Shown here: positions 34,558 to 43,422 of the stretch, piece by piece
Layout of the letters: each line of letters opens with the position of its first letter
How positions within the stretch are numbered: the stretch's first letter is position 1
DNA from: Nitratireductor sp. B36
GTDB taxonomy: Bacteria > Pseudomonadota > Alphaproteobacteria > Rhizobiales > Rhizobiaceae
Direction of reading: 5' to 3'
NCBI RefSeq assembly: GCF_020833685.1
Contig: NZ_JACKZY010000005.1
Coordinates: 223,753-287,752, forward strand
DNA: 64,000 nucleotides
Program-made: the position numbers and the translations under genes
Notes under the pieces: generated by a model
Database searches by the model: none
The model's input: only the letters and a program-made list of their open reading frames with translations
What the model was told of the DNA's origin: nothing

Positions 34558-34561
34558 TGCC

Positions 34562-35620
34562 TTGCGCATTCTCGACCTTGAAACACCTGCCGTGGTGATC
34601 GACCTTGCGAAAGTTCGCGCAAACCTTGCCCGCGCGCAGGCCCACGCGGACACGCACGGGCTGAAACTGCGCCCGCACATCAAGACCCACAAACTGCCCC
34701 TGTTCGCGAACATGCAGTGCGAGATGGGGGCGGCCGGCATCACCTGTCAGAAGGTGGGCGAGGCAGAGGTCATGGCCGATGCGGGGCTGACCGACATCTT
34801 CATTCCCTACAACATTCTCGGCACGGCCAAGCTCGACCGGCTTCTTGCCCTGCACAAACGTGTGAAGCTATCGGTGACGGCAGACAGCGCGGTGACGATT
34901 GCCGGCTATGCCGGGCAGTTCACCGATCCCGACCATCCCCTCCCCGTGCTCGTGGAATGCGATACGGGCATGGGCCGTTGCGGCGTGCAGACGGTGGAAG
35001 AAGTCGTTACGCTGGCGAAACAGATCGATGCAGCACCGGGGTTGCGCTTCGAAGGGTTGATGACCTACCCGCCGCGCGGCGAGCCGGAAAAGGTGGAGCG
35101 CTGGCTGGCGGATGCCATCGCCGCGCTCGGGGAGAGCGGGCTGGCGGTGAACACGGTTTCCAATGGCGGGTCGCCCGATTTTTACCAGGCCCAGAAGATC
35201 ACCAGCGCCACCGAACACCGGCCCGGCACCTATATCTATTCCGACCGCATGCAGGTGGCTTTCGGTCATGGCACGCTGGAAGACTGCGCGTTCACCGTGC
35301 TGGCCACGGTGGTGAGCCGGCCGACCGAAAACCGCGCAATCATCGATGCCGGCTCCAAGGCACTCGCTGCCGACACCGCACCCGTGCCCGGCCATGGGCA
35401 CATCGTGGGGTATCCCGATGCGGTAATCGCCTCGCTCAGCGAGGAGCATGGTATTGTGGACCTTTCGAAATGTGCGACGAAACCTGAGATCGGCGAGAAG
35501 GTGCGCATCATTCCCAATCATGTCTGCCCGGTGTCGAACCTTTACGACGCTGTGAACCTCGTTGAGGGCGACAGGGTCACCGAAACACTTGCCGTTGCCG
35601 CCCGTGGCCGCCTGACCTGA
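34562..35620 (+). CDS. PLP-dependent D-serine dehydratase / D-threonine aldolase-like enzyme (DSD1 family)
   Basis: A 352-residue fold-III PLP enzyme. N-terminal LETPAVVIDLAKVRANLARAQ and LRPHIKTHK (PLP lysine, about residue 41) are diagnostic. The C-terminus has the metal pair in PNHVCPV (His320, Cys322): a His-x-Cys pair is reported for the Zn-dependent D-serine dehydratase and D-threo-3-hydroxyaspartate dehydratase, while D-threonine aldolase uses His-x-Asp. Dehydration is therefore more likely than aldol cleavage. The start is TTG at 34562, with GGAG at 34549-34552; the frame is open further upstream inside rpiR only by chance. Its enamine product would be a substrate for the RidA at 28086. 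Confidence 0.86.
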   Translation: MRILDLETPAVVIDLAKVRANLARAQAHADTHGLKLRPHIKTHKLPLFANMQCEMGAAGITCQKVGEAEVMADAGLTDIFIPYNILGTAKLDRLLALHKRVKLSVTADSAVTIAGYAGQFTDPDHPLPVLVECDTGMGRCGVQTVEEVVTLAKQIDAAPGLRFEGLMTYPPRGEPEKVERWLADAIAALGESGLAVNTVSNGGSPDFYQAQKITSATEHRPGTYIYSDRMQVAFGHGTLEDCAFTVLATVVSRPTENRAIIDAGSKALAADTAPVPGHGHIVGYPDAVIASLSEEHGIVDLSKCATKPEIGEKVRIIPNHVCPVSNLYDAVNLVEGDRVTETLAVAARGRLT

Positions 35621-35647
35621 GAACCAGTCATTCCGAGGAACAAGCAT

Positions 35648-36133
35648 ATGACCTACGACAAGAACCCCTTCCCTGAAGGCGATGCCGACCGTCACTATCT
35701 CTGGGAGATGCTGGTGCGGCGCGACATCGACGCGTTTCTGGCGCAGGACTGGTCGATGGTGGAAGGGGATTTTGCCGAGGACCGGTTTTTCGGCATGCAT
35801 GCGCATTTCCTCAACGACGCGGATTCCTGGCGGCTTCAGTTTCCCGATGTGAAGACCTACCGCGACGAATGGCTGCGGCAGGGCAGGGAAACAGCGGCAA
35901 CCAAGTTTGCCGAGCCGCTGCGCGATGCGCTCTTCCGCGTGACGAACATGCGCGACATCGACATCGATGGCGACCGCGCGGTGCTGCACAAGAAGTTCAA
36001 TGGCAATGTGGCGAAGGCCGATGGAAGCGTCGACCGGCTGAACTGGCAGACGCTCTATTTCTGCGCCAGGATCGACGGGCGCTGGAAGATCACCGGCTTT
36101 GTCGGCTACATGCCGCACCCGTTGGGCGGCTGA
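35648..36133 (+). CDS. NTF2/SnoaL-like small protein
   Basis: A 161-residue soluble protein. The region from about residue 15 to 155 (WEMLVRRDIDAFLAQDWSMVEGDF, later GDRAVLHKKFNGNVAKADG and TLYFCARIDGRWKITGFVGYMP) has the rhythm of an NTF2-like cone fold. No catalytic motif is certain. It is the last gene of the SDR-ATPase-RpiR-DSD1 operon, so it may be an isomerase, dehydratase or binding protein for the same pathway. I could not name a family more exactly. Confidence 0.72.
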   Translation: MTYDKNPFPEGDADRHYLWEMLVRRDIDAFLAQDWSMVEGDFAEDRFFGMHAHFLNDADSWRLQFPDVKTYRDEWLRQGRETAATKFAEPLRDALFRVTNMRDIDIDGDRAVLHKKFNGNVAKADGSVDRLNWQTLYFCARIDGRWKITGFVGYMPHPLGG

Positions 36134-36136
36134 GGC

Positions 36137-37210
36137 TCAAACGCGCTTGCCCGTCTCGGCATCGAAGAGATGGGTCATGTTCTCCTGAACGGTGAGCGGA
36201 AGTGTGTCGCCGGGCGCGACCTTTGCGCTGCCGGGGAGCCGGGCGATCAGCTCACCGCCGGCACCATTGGCGCCTGACAGTGTGCCATGGGCCAGTGTGT
36301 CGGCTCCAAGCGTCTCCACCGCCGTGACGGAAAGATTGAGCGTCGCCTCTTTCGCTGTGGCAATCTGCAGGTGCTCGGGACGCACGCCGAAGAGCAGCGG
36401 CCGGCCGGTCTCGGCCGGCTTCGTGTCGAGCGCGAGTTTTCCGCCTCCTTCCAGCACGAAGTCGGAGCCTGAAACACTTCCCTTCAGGATGTTCATGGCC
36501 GGGGATCCGATGAAGCCTGCAACGAAGCGTGTCGCGGGGCGTTCATAGACGGCCATCGGCGTGTCGATCTGCTCGGCAATGCCGGCATTCATGACCACGA
36601 GCCGGTCGGCCAGTGTCATCGCCTCCACCTGATCATGCGTCACGTAAAGCGCGGTGGTGCCGACGGAGCGCTGCATCTGCTTGATCTCAAGTCGCATCTG
36701 CACACGCAGCTTGGCATCGAGGTTTGACAGCGGCTCGTCGAACAGGAAGACGGCCGGGTTGCGCACGAGCGCGCGGCCCATGGCGACACGCTGGCGCTGG
36801 CCGCCGGAAAGCGCGCGCGGCTTGCGGTCGAGATAGGGTTCGAGCTGCAGCATGGCGGCGGCCTGATCGACCCGCTGGCGGATCTCGTCCTTCGTCTTGC
36901 CGGCGATCTTCAGACCATAGGCCATGTTATCGAAGACCGACATATGCGGATAGAGCGCATAGTTCTGGAACACCATGGCGATGTCGCGCTCGCGCGGCTC
37001 CAGATCGTTGACGACACGCCCGCCGATTTCCATCGTGCCGGCGGTGATGCGCTCAAGACCGGCCACCATGCGCAGGAGCGTGGACTTGCCGCAGCCGGAC
37101 GGGCCGACAATGACGATGAATTCGCCATCGGCCACATCCAGGCTGACACCATGGATGACCTCGGTCTTGCCGTAGGATTTGCGAACGTCGCGTATGGAAA
37201 TCGTCGCCAT
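36137..37210 (-). CDS. ugpC: sn-Glycerol-3-phosphate importer ATPase UgpC
   Basis: A 357-residue CUT1 ATPase: Walker [11 protein letters not shown]-loop [13 protein letters not shown], signature [14 protein letters not shown], Walker [14 protein letters not shown] and H-loop [12 protein letters not shown], with a TOBE-like C-terminus (about residues 240-357). Start [14 protein letters not shown] at 37210. It is the last gene of ugpBAEC, 16 bp after ugpE. Confidence 0.94.
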   Translation of the reverse strand: MATISIRDVRKSYGKTEVIHGVSLDVADGEFIVIVGPSGCGKSTLLRMVAGLERITAGTMEIGGRVVNDLEPRERDIAMVFQNYALYPHMSVFDNMAYGLKIAGKTKDEIRQRVDQAAAMLQLEPYLDRKPRALSGGQRQRVAMGRALVRNPAVFLFDEPLSNLDAKLRVQMRLEIKQMQRSVGTTALYVTHDQVEAMTLADRLVVMNAGIAEQIDTPMAVYERPATRFVAGFIGSPAMNILKGSVSGSDFVLEGGGKLALDTKPAETGRPLLFGVRPEHLQIATAKEATLNLSVTAVETLGADTLAHGTLSGANGAGGELIARLPGSAKVAPGDTLPLTVQENMTHLFDAETGKRV

Positions 37211-37226
37211 GCCGATTTCGGTCCTT

Positions 37227-38063
37227 CTATTTCTCTGTCTCGACAAGGCCTTTGACGAAAAGGCGCTGCATGAAGATCACCACCGCCACCGGCGGCAGAA
37301 CGGCCAGCGTTGCGGCGGCCATGGTCACGGGCCAGTTGCCGTAATCATCGGCGGTCGGCATCATCTGTTTCAGACCCATCACGATGGTGTTCATCTCCGG
37401 CTTGGTCGTGATGAGAAGCGGCCAGAGGAACTGGTTCCACCCATAGATGAAGAGGATCACAAAAAGGGCCGCGATGTTGGTGACCGAGAGCGGCAGGAGA
37501 ATGTCCTTGAAGAAGCGCAGCGGCCCCGCACCGTCGACACGCGCAGCCTCCACCAGCTCATCCGGCACGGTCATGAAAAACTGGCGGAACAGGAAGGTGG
37601 CTGTGGCGGAAGCGATCAGCGGCAGGATCAGCCCGGTGTAGGAATTGAGCATGCCAAGCGAAGCCACGACCTCATAGGTCGGCACGATCCGCACCTCCAC
37701 CGGCAGCATCAGCGTCATGAAGATGGCCCAGAAGGCGAACATGCGAAACGGAAAACGGAAATAGACGATCGCATAGGCCGACAGGATCGAAATGGCGATC
37801 TTGCCGATGGCGATGCCCATGGCCATGACAAAGGAATTCAACAGCATGCGCCCCACCGGCGCGGTGATGCCCGCCGTCAGCGCCTCGCTGTAATTGTCGA
37901 TGAAATGCGGCCCCGGCACCAGCGGCATGGGCGGGCGGATGATCTCGAAATGGGTCAGCGTCGAGCCGACAAAGGTGAGATAGATCGGGAAGCAGACAAT
38001 GGCGATGCCGATGATCAGCACCGCATGCATCAAGATCGTGCCAAAGCCCTGTTTTTCAACCAT
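37227..38063 (-). CDS. ugpE: Glycerol-3-phosphate ABC permease UgpE
   Basis: A 278-residue permease with six membrane segments; EAA loop [23 protein letters not shown]; a [27 protein letters not shown] stretch and the ending [15 protein letters not shown] are typical of UgpE. It follows ugpA by 12 bp. Confidence 0.94.
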   Translation of the reverse strand: MVEKQGFGTILMHAVLIIGIAIVCFPIYLTFVGSTLTHFEIIRPPMPLVPGPHFIDNYSEALTAGITAPVGRMLLNSFVMAMGIAIGKIAISILSAYAIVYFRFPFRMFAFWAIFMTLMLPVEVRIVPTYEVVASLGMLNSYTGLILPLIASATATFLFRQFFMTVPDELVEAARVDGAGPLRFFKDILLPLSVTNIAALFVILFIYGWNQFLWPLLITTKPEMNTIVMGLKQMMPTADDYGNWPVTMAAATLAVLPPVAVVIFMQRLFVKGLVETEK

Positions 38064-38075
38064 GCTCCGCCCTCC

Positions 38076-38957
38076 TCAATAGTGCACGCGCCGCTCGATA
38101 AAGCGGAACTGGATGACGGTCAGAATGCCCACGACAACCATCAGAATGACGGATTGGGCGGCGGAGGAGCCGAGGTCCTGCCCGACGAACCCGTCGGAAT
38201 AGACCTTGTAGACGAGGATGGTGGTGGACTGGCCGGGCCCGCCCGCCGTCATGGTGTGGATGATGCCGAAGGTCTCGAAAAAGGCGTAGACGATGTTGAC
38301 CACGAGCAGGAAGAATGTGGTGGGCGATAAAAGCGGGAAGATGATGGTGCGGAAGCGGTGCCATTTGCCCGCGCCATCGATCGCCGCCGCCTCGATCAGG
38401 CTTTTGGGGATCGCCTGCAGGCCGGCCAGGAAAAACAGGAAATTGTAGCTGATCTGCTTCCATGCGGCGGCGAGGATGACCAGCGTCATCGCCTGACCGC
38501 CATTGAGAACGGGGTTCCAGTCAATGCCCATGGCTTTCATGTAGAATGCAACCACGCCGATGGACGGCTGGAACATGAAGAGCCACATCACGCCGGCCAC
38601 GGCGGGCGCCACGGCATAGGGCCAAATGAGCAGCGTCTTGTAGGCCCCTGCCCCCTTGATCACCTGATCGGCCATCACGGCAAAAAGCAGCGCCACCGAC
38701 ATGGAAACCAGCGTCACGAAGAAGGTGAAAACGGCCGTGGTGACGAAGGACTGGAGATAATACCGGTCGTTGAAGAGATATTCGAAATTGGAAAACCAGA
38801 CGAAGCGCGCTCCAAGCCCAAACGGATCGGGCAGAAGCAGCGACTGATAAAGAGCCTGACCGGCCGGCCAGAAGAAAAAAACGATCGTCACTGCAAGCTG
38901 CGGCGCGAGCAGCAGATAGGGCAGCATACGGTTATCGAAGGTAACGCGCTTTTCCAT
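38076..38957 (-). CDS. ugpA: Glycerol-3-phosphate ABC permease UgpA
   Basis: A 293-residue permease; [27 protein letters not shown] opens as in UgpA, EAA loop is [23 protein letters not shown], and [23 protein letters not shown] is typical of UgpA. It lies 60 bp after ugpB, beyond a strong stem-loop. Confidence 0.94.
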   Translation of the reverse strand: MEKRVTFDNRMLPYLLLAPQLAVTIVFFFWPAGQALYQSLLLPDPFGLGARFVWFSNFEYLFNDRYYLQSFVTTAVFTFFVTLVSMSVALLFAVMADQVIKGAGAYKTLLIWPYAVAPAVAGVMWLFMFQPSIGVVAFYMKAMGIDWNPVLNGGQAMTLVILAAAWKQISYNFLFFLAGLQAIPKSLIEAAAIDGAGKWHRFRTIIFPLLSPTTFFLLVVNIVYAFFETFGIIHTMTAGGPGQSTTILVYKVYSDGFVGQDLGSSAAQSVILMVVVGILTVIQFRFIERRVHY

Positions 38958-38975
38958 GGGCCGACCGGATAGGAA

Positions 38976-39002
38976 GGGGCCGGCAAGATTGCTGCCGGCC
39001 CC
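38976..39002. terminator. Perfect 10-bp stem-loop between ugpB and ugpA
   Basis: GGGGCCGGCA (38976-38985), 7-nt loop, TGCCGGCCCC (38993-39002). Very GC-rich, no U-tract in the minus-strand transcript. It sits after the ugpB stop and probably raises the UgpB to UgpAEC ratio. Confidence 0.8.
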
Positions 39003-39017
39003 GCAGGTTTCACAGAC

Positions 39018-40340
39018 TTATCGCGTCGACTGCTCGAAGCGGCGCAGCAGCTCGTTGCCGCGGTTCACGGCTTCGTCGAGCGCTGTCTTGGCGTCCTTCT
39101 GGCCCTGCCAGACGGCTTCCAGCTCCTCGTCGATGATGGCGCGGATCTGGTCGAAATTGCCAAGACGGATGCCCTTGGAGTTTTCCGTCGGAGCCTTGCC
39201 CGTCATCTGCAGAATGGCGATATCGGTGCCCGGGTTTTCTTCGTAGAAACCCTGCTCCTTGGTCAGGTCATAGGCGGCGGTGGTGATCGGCAGATAACCG
39301 GTGTCCTGGTGCCACTGGGCCTGCACCTCAGCGCTGGAGAGATAGTTGAGGAATGCGGCAACACCGGCATATTCCTCGGCCTCGTGGCCCGACATGACCC
39401 ACAGCGAAGCACCGCCGATGATCGTGTTGTAGGGTGCGCCTTCCGCATCCGGCCAGTAAGGCAGGTTTGTCACGGTAAAGGGGAAGTCGGCCTCGGCCTT
39501 CACACCGGCATAGCCGGCTGACGATTCGGTGAACATGGCGCACTCGCCCGAGCGGAAGCGCGCACCGCCCTCATTGCGGCGGCCCGAATAGCTGAAGAGG
39601 CCTTCCTTGGCCCATTCGCCCATCTTGTCGATGTGCTGCACCTGCAGATCGCCATTGAAGGCGAGTTCGGTGTCGGTGCCGGCAAAGCCGTTGGCTTGCG
39701 TGGCAAACGGCACATTGTGGTAGGCGCTGAGATTCTCGAGATGAATCCAGGACTGCCATGCCGTCGTCAGCGGGCATGCAGAACCGGCTTCCTTGAGCTT
39801 GACGAGCAGTTCCTCGACTTCCGGCCAGGTGGCAGGCTTCGCCTCGGGGTCAAGACCGGCCTCCTCAAGCGCCTTCTTGTTGATGTAGAGAACGGGCGTA
39901 GAGGAGTTGTATGGTAAGGACAGCATTTCGCCGTCCGTATTGGTGTAATAGCCCGCGACCGGCGCGAGATAGGCGTTCGGATCAAACTCGGCTTCAGCCT
40001 CCGCCATCACTTCATAGACCGGCTTGATGGCGCCCTTGGCCGCCATCATTGTGGCGGTGCCAACCTCGAAAACCTGCAGAATGTGCGGCTGTTCGCCAGC
40101 ACGAAAGGCGGCGATGCCGGCGTTCAGAGCTTCGGAGTAATTTCCCTTGAGGGTGGCAACGACCTCATAATCTTCCTGGCTGGCATTGAAATCGGAGACC
40201 TGTTTTTCCAGCAGTTCACCGAGACGGCCGGTGAAGGCATGCCAGAACTGGACCTGGGTCTGCGCCTGTGCGGCGCCGACCATGGCCGGAAGCGCCACGG
40301 TCAGAGCCGTGGCTGCGGAAAGCATTGCGCGAAATCTCAT
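39018..40340 (-). CDS. ugpB: Glycerol-3-phosphate-binding protein UgpB
   Basis: A 440-residue periplasmic receptor. Signal peptide MRFRAMLSAATALTVALPAM... with cleavage near AQA|QTQVQFW. UgpB-specific blocks are closely kept: FWHAFTGRLGELL, TLKGNYSEALNAGIAAFRAG, ILQVFEVGTATMMAAKGAI, SLPYNSSTPVLYINK, IIGGASLWVMSG, WHQDTGYLPITTAAYDLTKEQGF, RLGNFDQIRAIIDEELE and GNELLRRFEQSTR. This makes sn-glycerol-3-phosphate (or glycerophosphodiesters) the expected ligand. It heads ugpBAEC and is divergent from the plsC-cdsA operon. Confidence 0.95.
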   Translation of the reverse strand: MRFRAMLSAATALTVALPAMVGAAQAQTQVQFWHAFTGRLGELLEKQVSDFNASQEDYEVVATLKGNYSEALNAGIAAFRAGEQPHILQVFEVGTATMMAAKGAIKPVYEVMAEAEAEFDPNAYLAPVAGYYTNTDGEMLSLPYNSSTPVLYINKKALEEAGLDPEAKPATWPEVEELLVKLKEAGSACPLTTAWQSWIHLENLSAYHNVPFATQANGFAGTDTELAFNGDLQVQHIDKMGEWAKEGLFSYSGRRNEGGARFRSGECAMFTESSAGYAGVKAEADFPFTVTNLPYWPDAEGAPYNTIIGGASLWVMSGHEAEEYAGVAAFLNYLSSAEVQAQWHQDTGYLPITTAAYDLTKEQGFYEENPGTDIAILQMTGKAPTENSKGIRLGNFDQIRAIIDEELEAVWQGQKDAKTALDEAVNRGNELLRRFEQSTR

Positions 40341-40447
40341 TGTGTCTCTCCCTGTAGCGTCGATCGCCGGTTAACCGGTCTCTCTTGGTCGGCTTATGTT
40401 ACCGTTGGATGACAGCATCTGTAGAATACATTGTCCATACCTTTTCC

Positions 40448-40466
40448 AGTATAGAAATTTCATACT
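40448..40466. promoter_or_regulatory. Imperfect dyad in the ugpB / plsC divergent region
   Basis: AGTAT (40448-40452) ... ATACT (40462-40466), with GAAATTTC between the arms. It is the only clear dyad in the 212-bp divergent region. I see no convincing PhoB box. Function unknown. Confidence 0.3.
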
Positions 40467-40552
40467 ACAGCAAGGCGCTCACGCGATTGGCCTAGCCTCT
40501 CGCCATCCTATACAAGTGCAGGGTCGAATCGAATTCTGGGTCTGAGGATCAA

Positions 40553-41191
40553 ATGAGTTTCCTGGCGCGGCTCGCGGCTGGTGCTATCACGCTCTTCGCG
40601 CGCTTCATCACTGCCGTGCGGGCCGTTTGGGATGGCATTGAACCTGTCCCCCGACAGCGAATTTATTTTGCCAATCATGTCAGCCATGGCGATTTCATTC
40701 TCCTGTGGGCGGTCCTGCCTCCGCGCCTACGCGAGCAGACCCGTCCGGTGGCGGGCGCGGACTATTGGCTGAAATCCTCCATCAGGCGCTTTATCGGCCG
40801 CGATGTGTTCAACGCCGTGTTGATCGATCGCGACCGCAAGACACGTGCCGACGACCCGATCAAGCAGATGGCCGATGCACTGGATGGCGGCGCCTCGCTC
40901 ATCATCTTTCCCGAAGGCACACGCAATGAGACGGACAATCCGCTTCTGCCTTTCAAAAGCGGGATCTTTCATCTGGCAAAACAACGGCCCGACATCGATC
41001 TCGTTCCGGTATGGATCGCCAATCTGAACCGTGTCATGCCAAAAGGAGAGTTTGTTCCGATTCCGCTGATCTGCACGGTCACGTTTGGTGCGCCCTTGCG
41101 TGTGGAATCCGACGAGACCAAGGACGTGTTTGTGAAGCGAGCACGCGACGCGCTCCTATCCACCTCCGAAACAGTCGAAGGCAACGCATGA
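40553..41191 (+). CDS. 1-Acyl-sn-glycerol-3-phosphate acyltransferase-like protein (PlsC family)
   Basis: A 212-residue membrane-associated acyltransferase. Motif I is NHVSHGD (His-x4-Asp), motif III is FPEGTRN and a downstream FGAPL element is present. One N-terminal hydrophobic segment is seen (about residues 5-25). It makes phosphatidic acid or a related acylated phosphodiester. Its stop overlaps the cdsA start (ATGA), placing it first in a three-gene lipid operon. Confidence 0.9.
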   Translation: MSFLARLAAGAITLFARFITAVRAVWDGIEPVPRQRIYFANHVSHGDFILLWAVLPPRLREQTRPVAGADYWLKSSIRRFIGRDVFNAVLIDRDRKTRADDPIKQMADALDGGASLIIFPEGTRNETDNPLLPFKSGIFHLAKQRPDIDLVPVWIANLNRVMPKGEFVPIPLICTVTFGAPLRVESDETKDVFVKRARDALLSTSETVEGNA

Positions 41192-42141
41192 TGAACGAGC
41201 ATCAGATAGACCTTCTGAAACTGCTTGGCGGGCTCACCGCCGTACTTGTTCTGGCCTCTCTCGCAGGACGCCTTCTCAAGCGCAAGCTCTCCCCCGACGG
41301 AACCAACACCGTCATCGAAAACCTGAACGACCGGGTGAATGCCTGGTGGGTTATGATCATCCTGATGGGCGGCGCGCTGCTTTTCGGCCGATTGGGAGCC
41401 ATTCTGCTCTTCGGCTTCGCTTCCTTCGCCGCCCTGCGTGAGTTCGTGACGCTGACGGACACACGGCGCGGCGATCATTGGGCGCTTGCCTCCGCATTCT
41501 TCATTGTTTTGCCGGTTCAGTATTATCTGGTTTATATCGACTGGTATGGGCTCTATTCGATCCTCGTTCCGGTCTATGCGTTTCTATTGATGCCCATCAT
41601 CTCGGCCGTGAGAGGCGACACGGACCATTTCCTTGTGCGTGTGGCGGAAGTCCAATGGGCGCTGATGATCTGCGTCTTCTGCGTTTCCCATGTGCCGGCG
41701 CTGCTTACGCTGCAGATCCCCGGCTATGAGGGGCGCAACCTGCTTCTGATCGCCTTCCTGGTGGTCGTCGTGCAGTCGAGCGACGTGCTGCAATATGTCT
41801 GGGGCAAAATGCTTGGGCGCACGAAGATCGCGCCAAAACTCTCTCCCTCCAAAACGGTTGAAGGCTTCATCGGCGGTGCGCTGAGCGCCACGCTTGTCGG
41901 CGCGGCACTGTTCTGGATGACACCTTTCACGCCATTTCAGGCGGGACTGCTGTCCTTTGTCATCGTGCTCATGGGCTTTTTCGGCGGGCTCGTCATGTCG
42001 GCCATCAAGCGCGACCGTGGCGTGAAGGACTGGGGACACCTGATCGCCGGCCATGGCGGCTTCATCGACCGGCTGGATTCGGTGATCTTTTCCGCCCCCA
42101 TCTTCTTTCACCTCGTGCGTTACTGGTGGTCTCTCACATGA
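41188..42141 (+). CDS. cdsA: Phosphatidate cytidylyltransferase (CDP-diglyceride synthase)
   Basis: A 317-residue multi-helix membrane protein with the CdsA signature near the C-terminus: SAIKRDRGVKDWG then HGGFIDRLDS (the Asp/Arg/Asp metal-CTP site). The preceding loop KLSPSKTVEGFIGGALS is also typical. It activates phosphatidic acid with CTP to CDP-diacylglycerol. The start overlaps plsC (ATGA) and its stop overlaps the next gene (ATGA). It is probably an accessory second copy, since housekeeping cdsA normally lies elsewhere with uppS and dxr; that part is inference. Confidence 0.93.
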   Translation: MMNEHQIDLLKLLGGLTAVLVLASLAGRLLKRKLSPDGTNTVIENLNDRVNAWWVMIILMGGALLFGRLGAILLFGFASFAALREFVTLTDTRRGDHWALASAFFIVLPVQYYLVYIDWYGLYSILVPVYAFLLMPIISAVRGDTDHFLVRVAEVQWALMICVFCVSHVPALLTLQIPGYEGRNLLLIAFLVVVVQSSDVLQYVWGKMLGRTKIAPKLSPSKTVEGFIGGALSATLVGAALFWMTPFTPFQAGLLSFVIVLMGFFGGLVMSAIKRDRGVKDWGHLIAGHGGFIDRLDSVIFSAPIFFHLVRYWWSLT

Positions 42142-42782
42142 ACAAGACCGAAAACCGCCGCCCACTCGCCAGCCGCGACACCGGCTGGGCGAAGGCCATG
42201 GCCCGCCGGCTGGCCGAAACATCCATCACGCCCAACCAGATCTCCATGGCGAGTGTGGTGTTCGCGGCGCTTGCCGGTCTTGCCTTTTGGCAAGTGGGCG
42301 AGACGGAGGGCGCTGCGCGGGCTTTGCTCCTGGTTCTGGCCGGTTTTTTGGTGCAATGCCGGCTGCTGTGCAATCTGTTCGACGGCATGGTGGCCGTGGA
42401 GGCGGGTAAGGGATCGCCGGATGGCGCCTTCTGGAACGAGTTCCCCGACCGTGTGGCCGACATCGCGATCCTCATCGGCGTGGGCTATGGGGTCGACCAG
42501 CCTGCGCTTGGCTGGGCAGCGGCAGGGTTCGCCGTCCTCACCGCCTATGTGCGTGAGCTGGGTCGCGCCTGCGGCCAGGAAGCGGATTTCTCCGGCCCCA
42601 TGGCGAAACCGCATCGGATGGCGGCGATCACACTTGCCGCCGCGCTTTCATTGTTCGAACCTCTTTGGAACGGGCGTGGCGAGGTGTTGACGGTGGCACT
42701 CTGGATCGTCGCCATCGGCGCGGTCCTGACAGCACTGCGCCGCTCCGTGCGGCTGGTGAAGGAGCTGCGCGGCCAGGCCTAG
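42138..42782 (+). CDS. CDP-alcohol phosphatidyltransferase-like protein with variant signature
   Basis: A 214-residue membrane protein of the CDP-alcohol phosphatidyltransferase family. The canonical motif is D-x2-D-G-x2-A-R-x8-G-x3-D-x3-D. Here the aligned segment is NLFDGMVAV, then 8 residues, then GAFWNEFPD. Spacing is exact, but the first Asp is Asn, the Arg is Val and the third Asp is Asn; the second and last Asp remain. These residues bind the two metals and CMP in known structures. Either the substrate differs or activity is altered. Six hydrophobic stretches. ATGA overlap with cdsA. Confidence 0.86.
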   Translation: MNKTENRRPLASRDTGWAKAMARRLAETSITPNQISMASVVFAALAGLAFWQVGETEGAARALLLVLAGFLVQCRLLCNLFDGMVAVEAGKGSPDGAFWNEFPDRVADIAILIGVGYGVDQPALGWAAAGFAVLTAYVRELGRACGQEADFSGPMAKPHRMAAITLAAALSLFEPLWNGRGEVLTVALWIVAIGAVLTALRRSVRLVKELRGQA

Positions 42783-42789
42783 TTTATCT

Positions 42790-43422
42790 TCAGGCAAGGC
42801 CCGGCAGCACGGCTTTCACACCTGCGACGATCATCTCCACGGCGATGGCGAGCAGGATCATGCCCATGAGCCGGGTGGTGATCACGCGCATGGTTTCGCT
42901 CAGCACACGTCCGATTTCTGCTGCGAAGAAAAGAACAACGAAGAGGATCGCCAGAATGATGGCGACAACGGAACCGACGGCCAAAGTCGCCTCAAACCCG
43001 CCCGCATGCCCCGCATAGATGATCAATGTTGCAATGGTGCCGGGACCGACAATCATCGGAAAGGTGATCGGATAGAAGGCGAGCCCCGAGAGGTCGCCCA
43101 TGCGATTCTGCTCGCTCTCGGTTCCATGGTGGGACGAGAAGCCGTTTCCATTGAGCATCGACCAGGCGATGTGCGCCAGCACGATGCCGCCAGCGACGCG
43201 AAACTGATCGACAGTAATGCCGAAAAACCCGATGATCGCCTGGCCGGCAAACAGGATAACAGCGCACATGATGGCTGAGAAAATCGCAATTCTGAATGCC
43301 AGAAAGCGTTGCTGCTGAACCGTGAAACCTGCCGTCAGCGCCAGAAAGATCGGCAAGTTCACGAACGGGTTCATGATGGCAAAGAATGCGCCGAAGGCTT
43401 TTGTCAGTTCGGTGTAGTCCAT
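42790..43422 (-). CDS. MarC-family membrane protein (UPF0056)
   Basis: A 210-residue protein with six predicted membrane helices. It has the family features FAIMNPFVNLPIFLALTAGF near the N-terminus, FYPITFPMIVGPGTIATLIIYAG in the middle and MRVITTRLMGMILLAIAVEMIV near the end. MarC proteins are uncharacterised inner-membrane proteins once thought to be drug pumps. Convergent with the lipid operon, stops 8 bp apart. Confidence 0.92.
   Translation of the reverse strand: MDYTELTKAFGAFFAIMNPFVNLPIFLALTAGFTVQQQRFLAFRIAIFSAIMCAVILFAGQAIIGFFGITVDQFRVAGGIVLAHIAWSMLNGNGFSSHHGTESEQNRMGDLSGLAFYPITFPMIVGPGTIATLIIYAGHAGGFEATLAVGSVVAIILAILFVVLFFAAEIGRVLSETMRVITTRLMGMILLAIAVEMIVAGVKAVLPGLA

Noticed and set aside
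40341..40552. PhoB box upstream of ugpB
   Set aside because: I could not find two CTGTAAT/CTGTCAT-like repeats with the right spacing.
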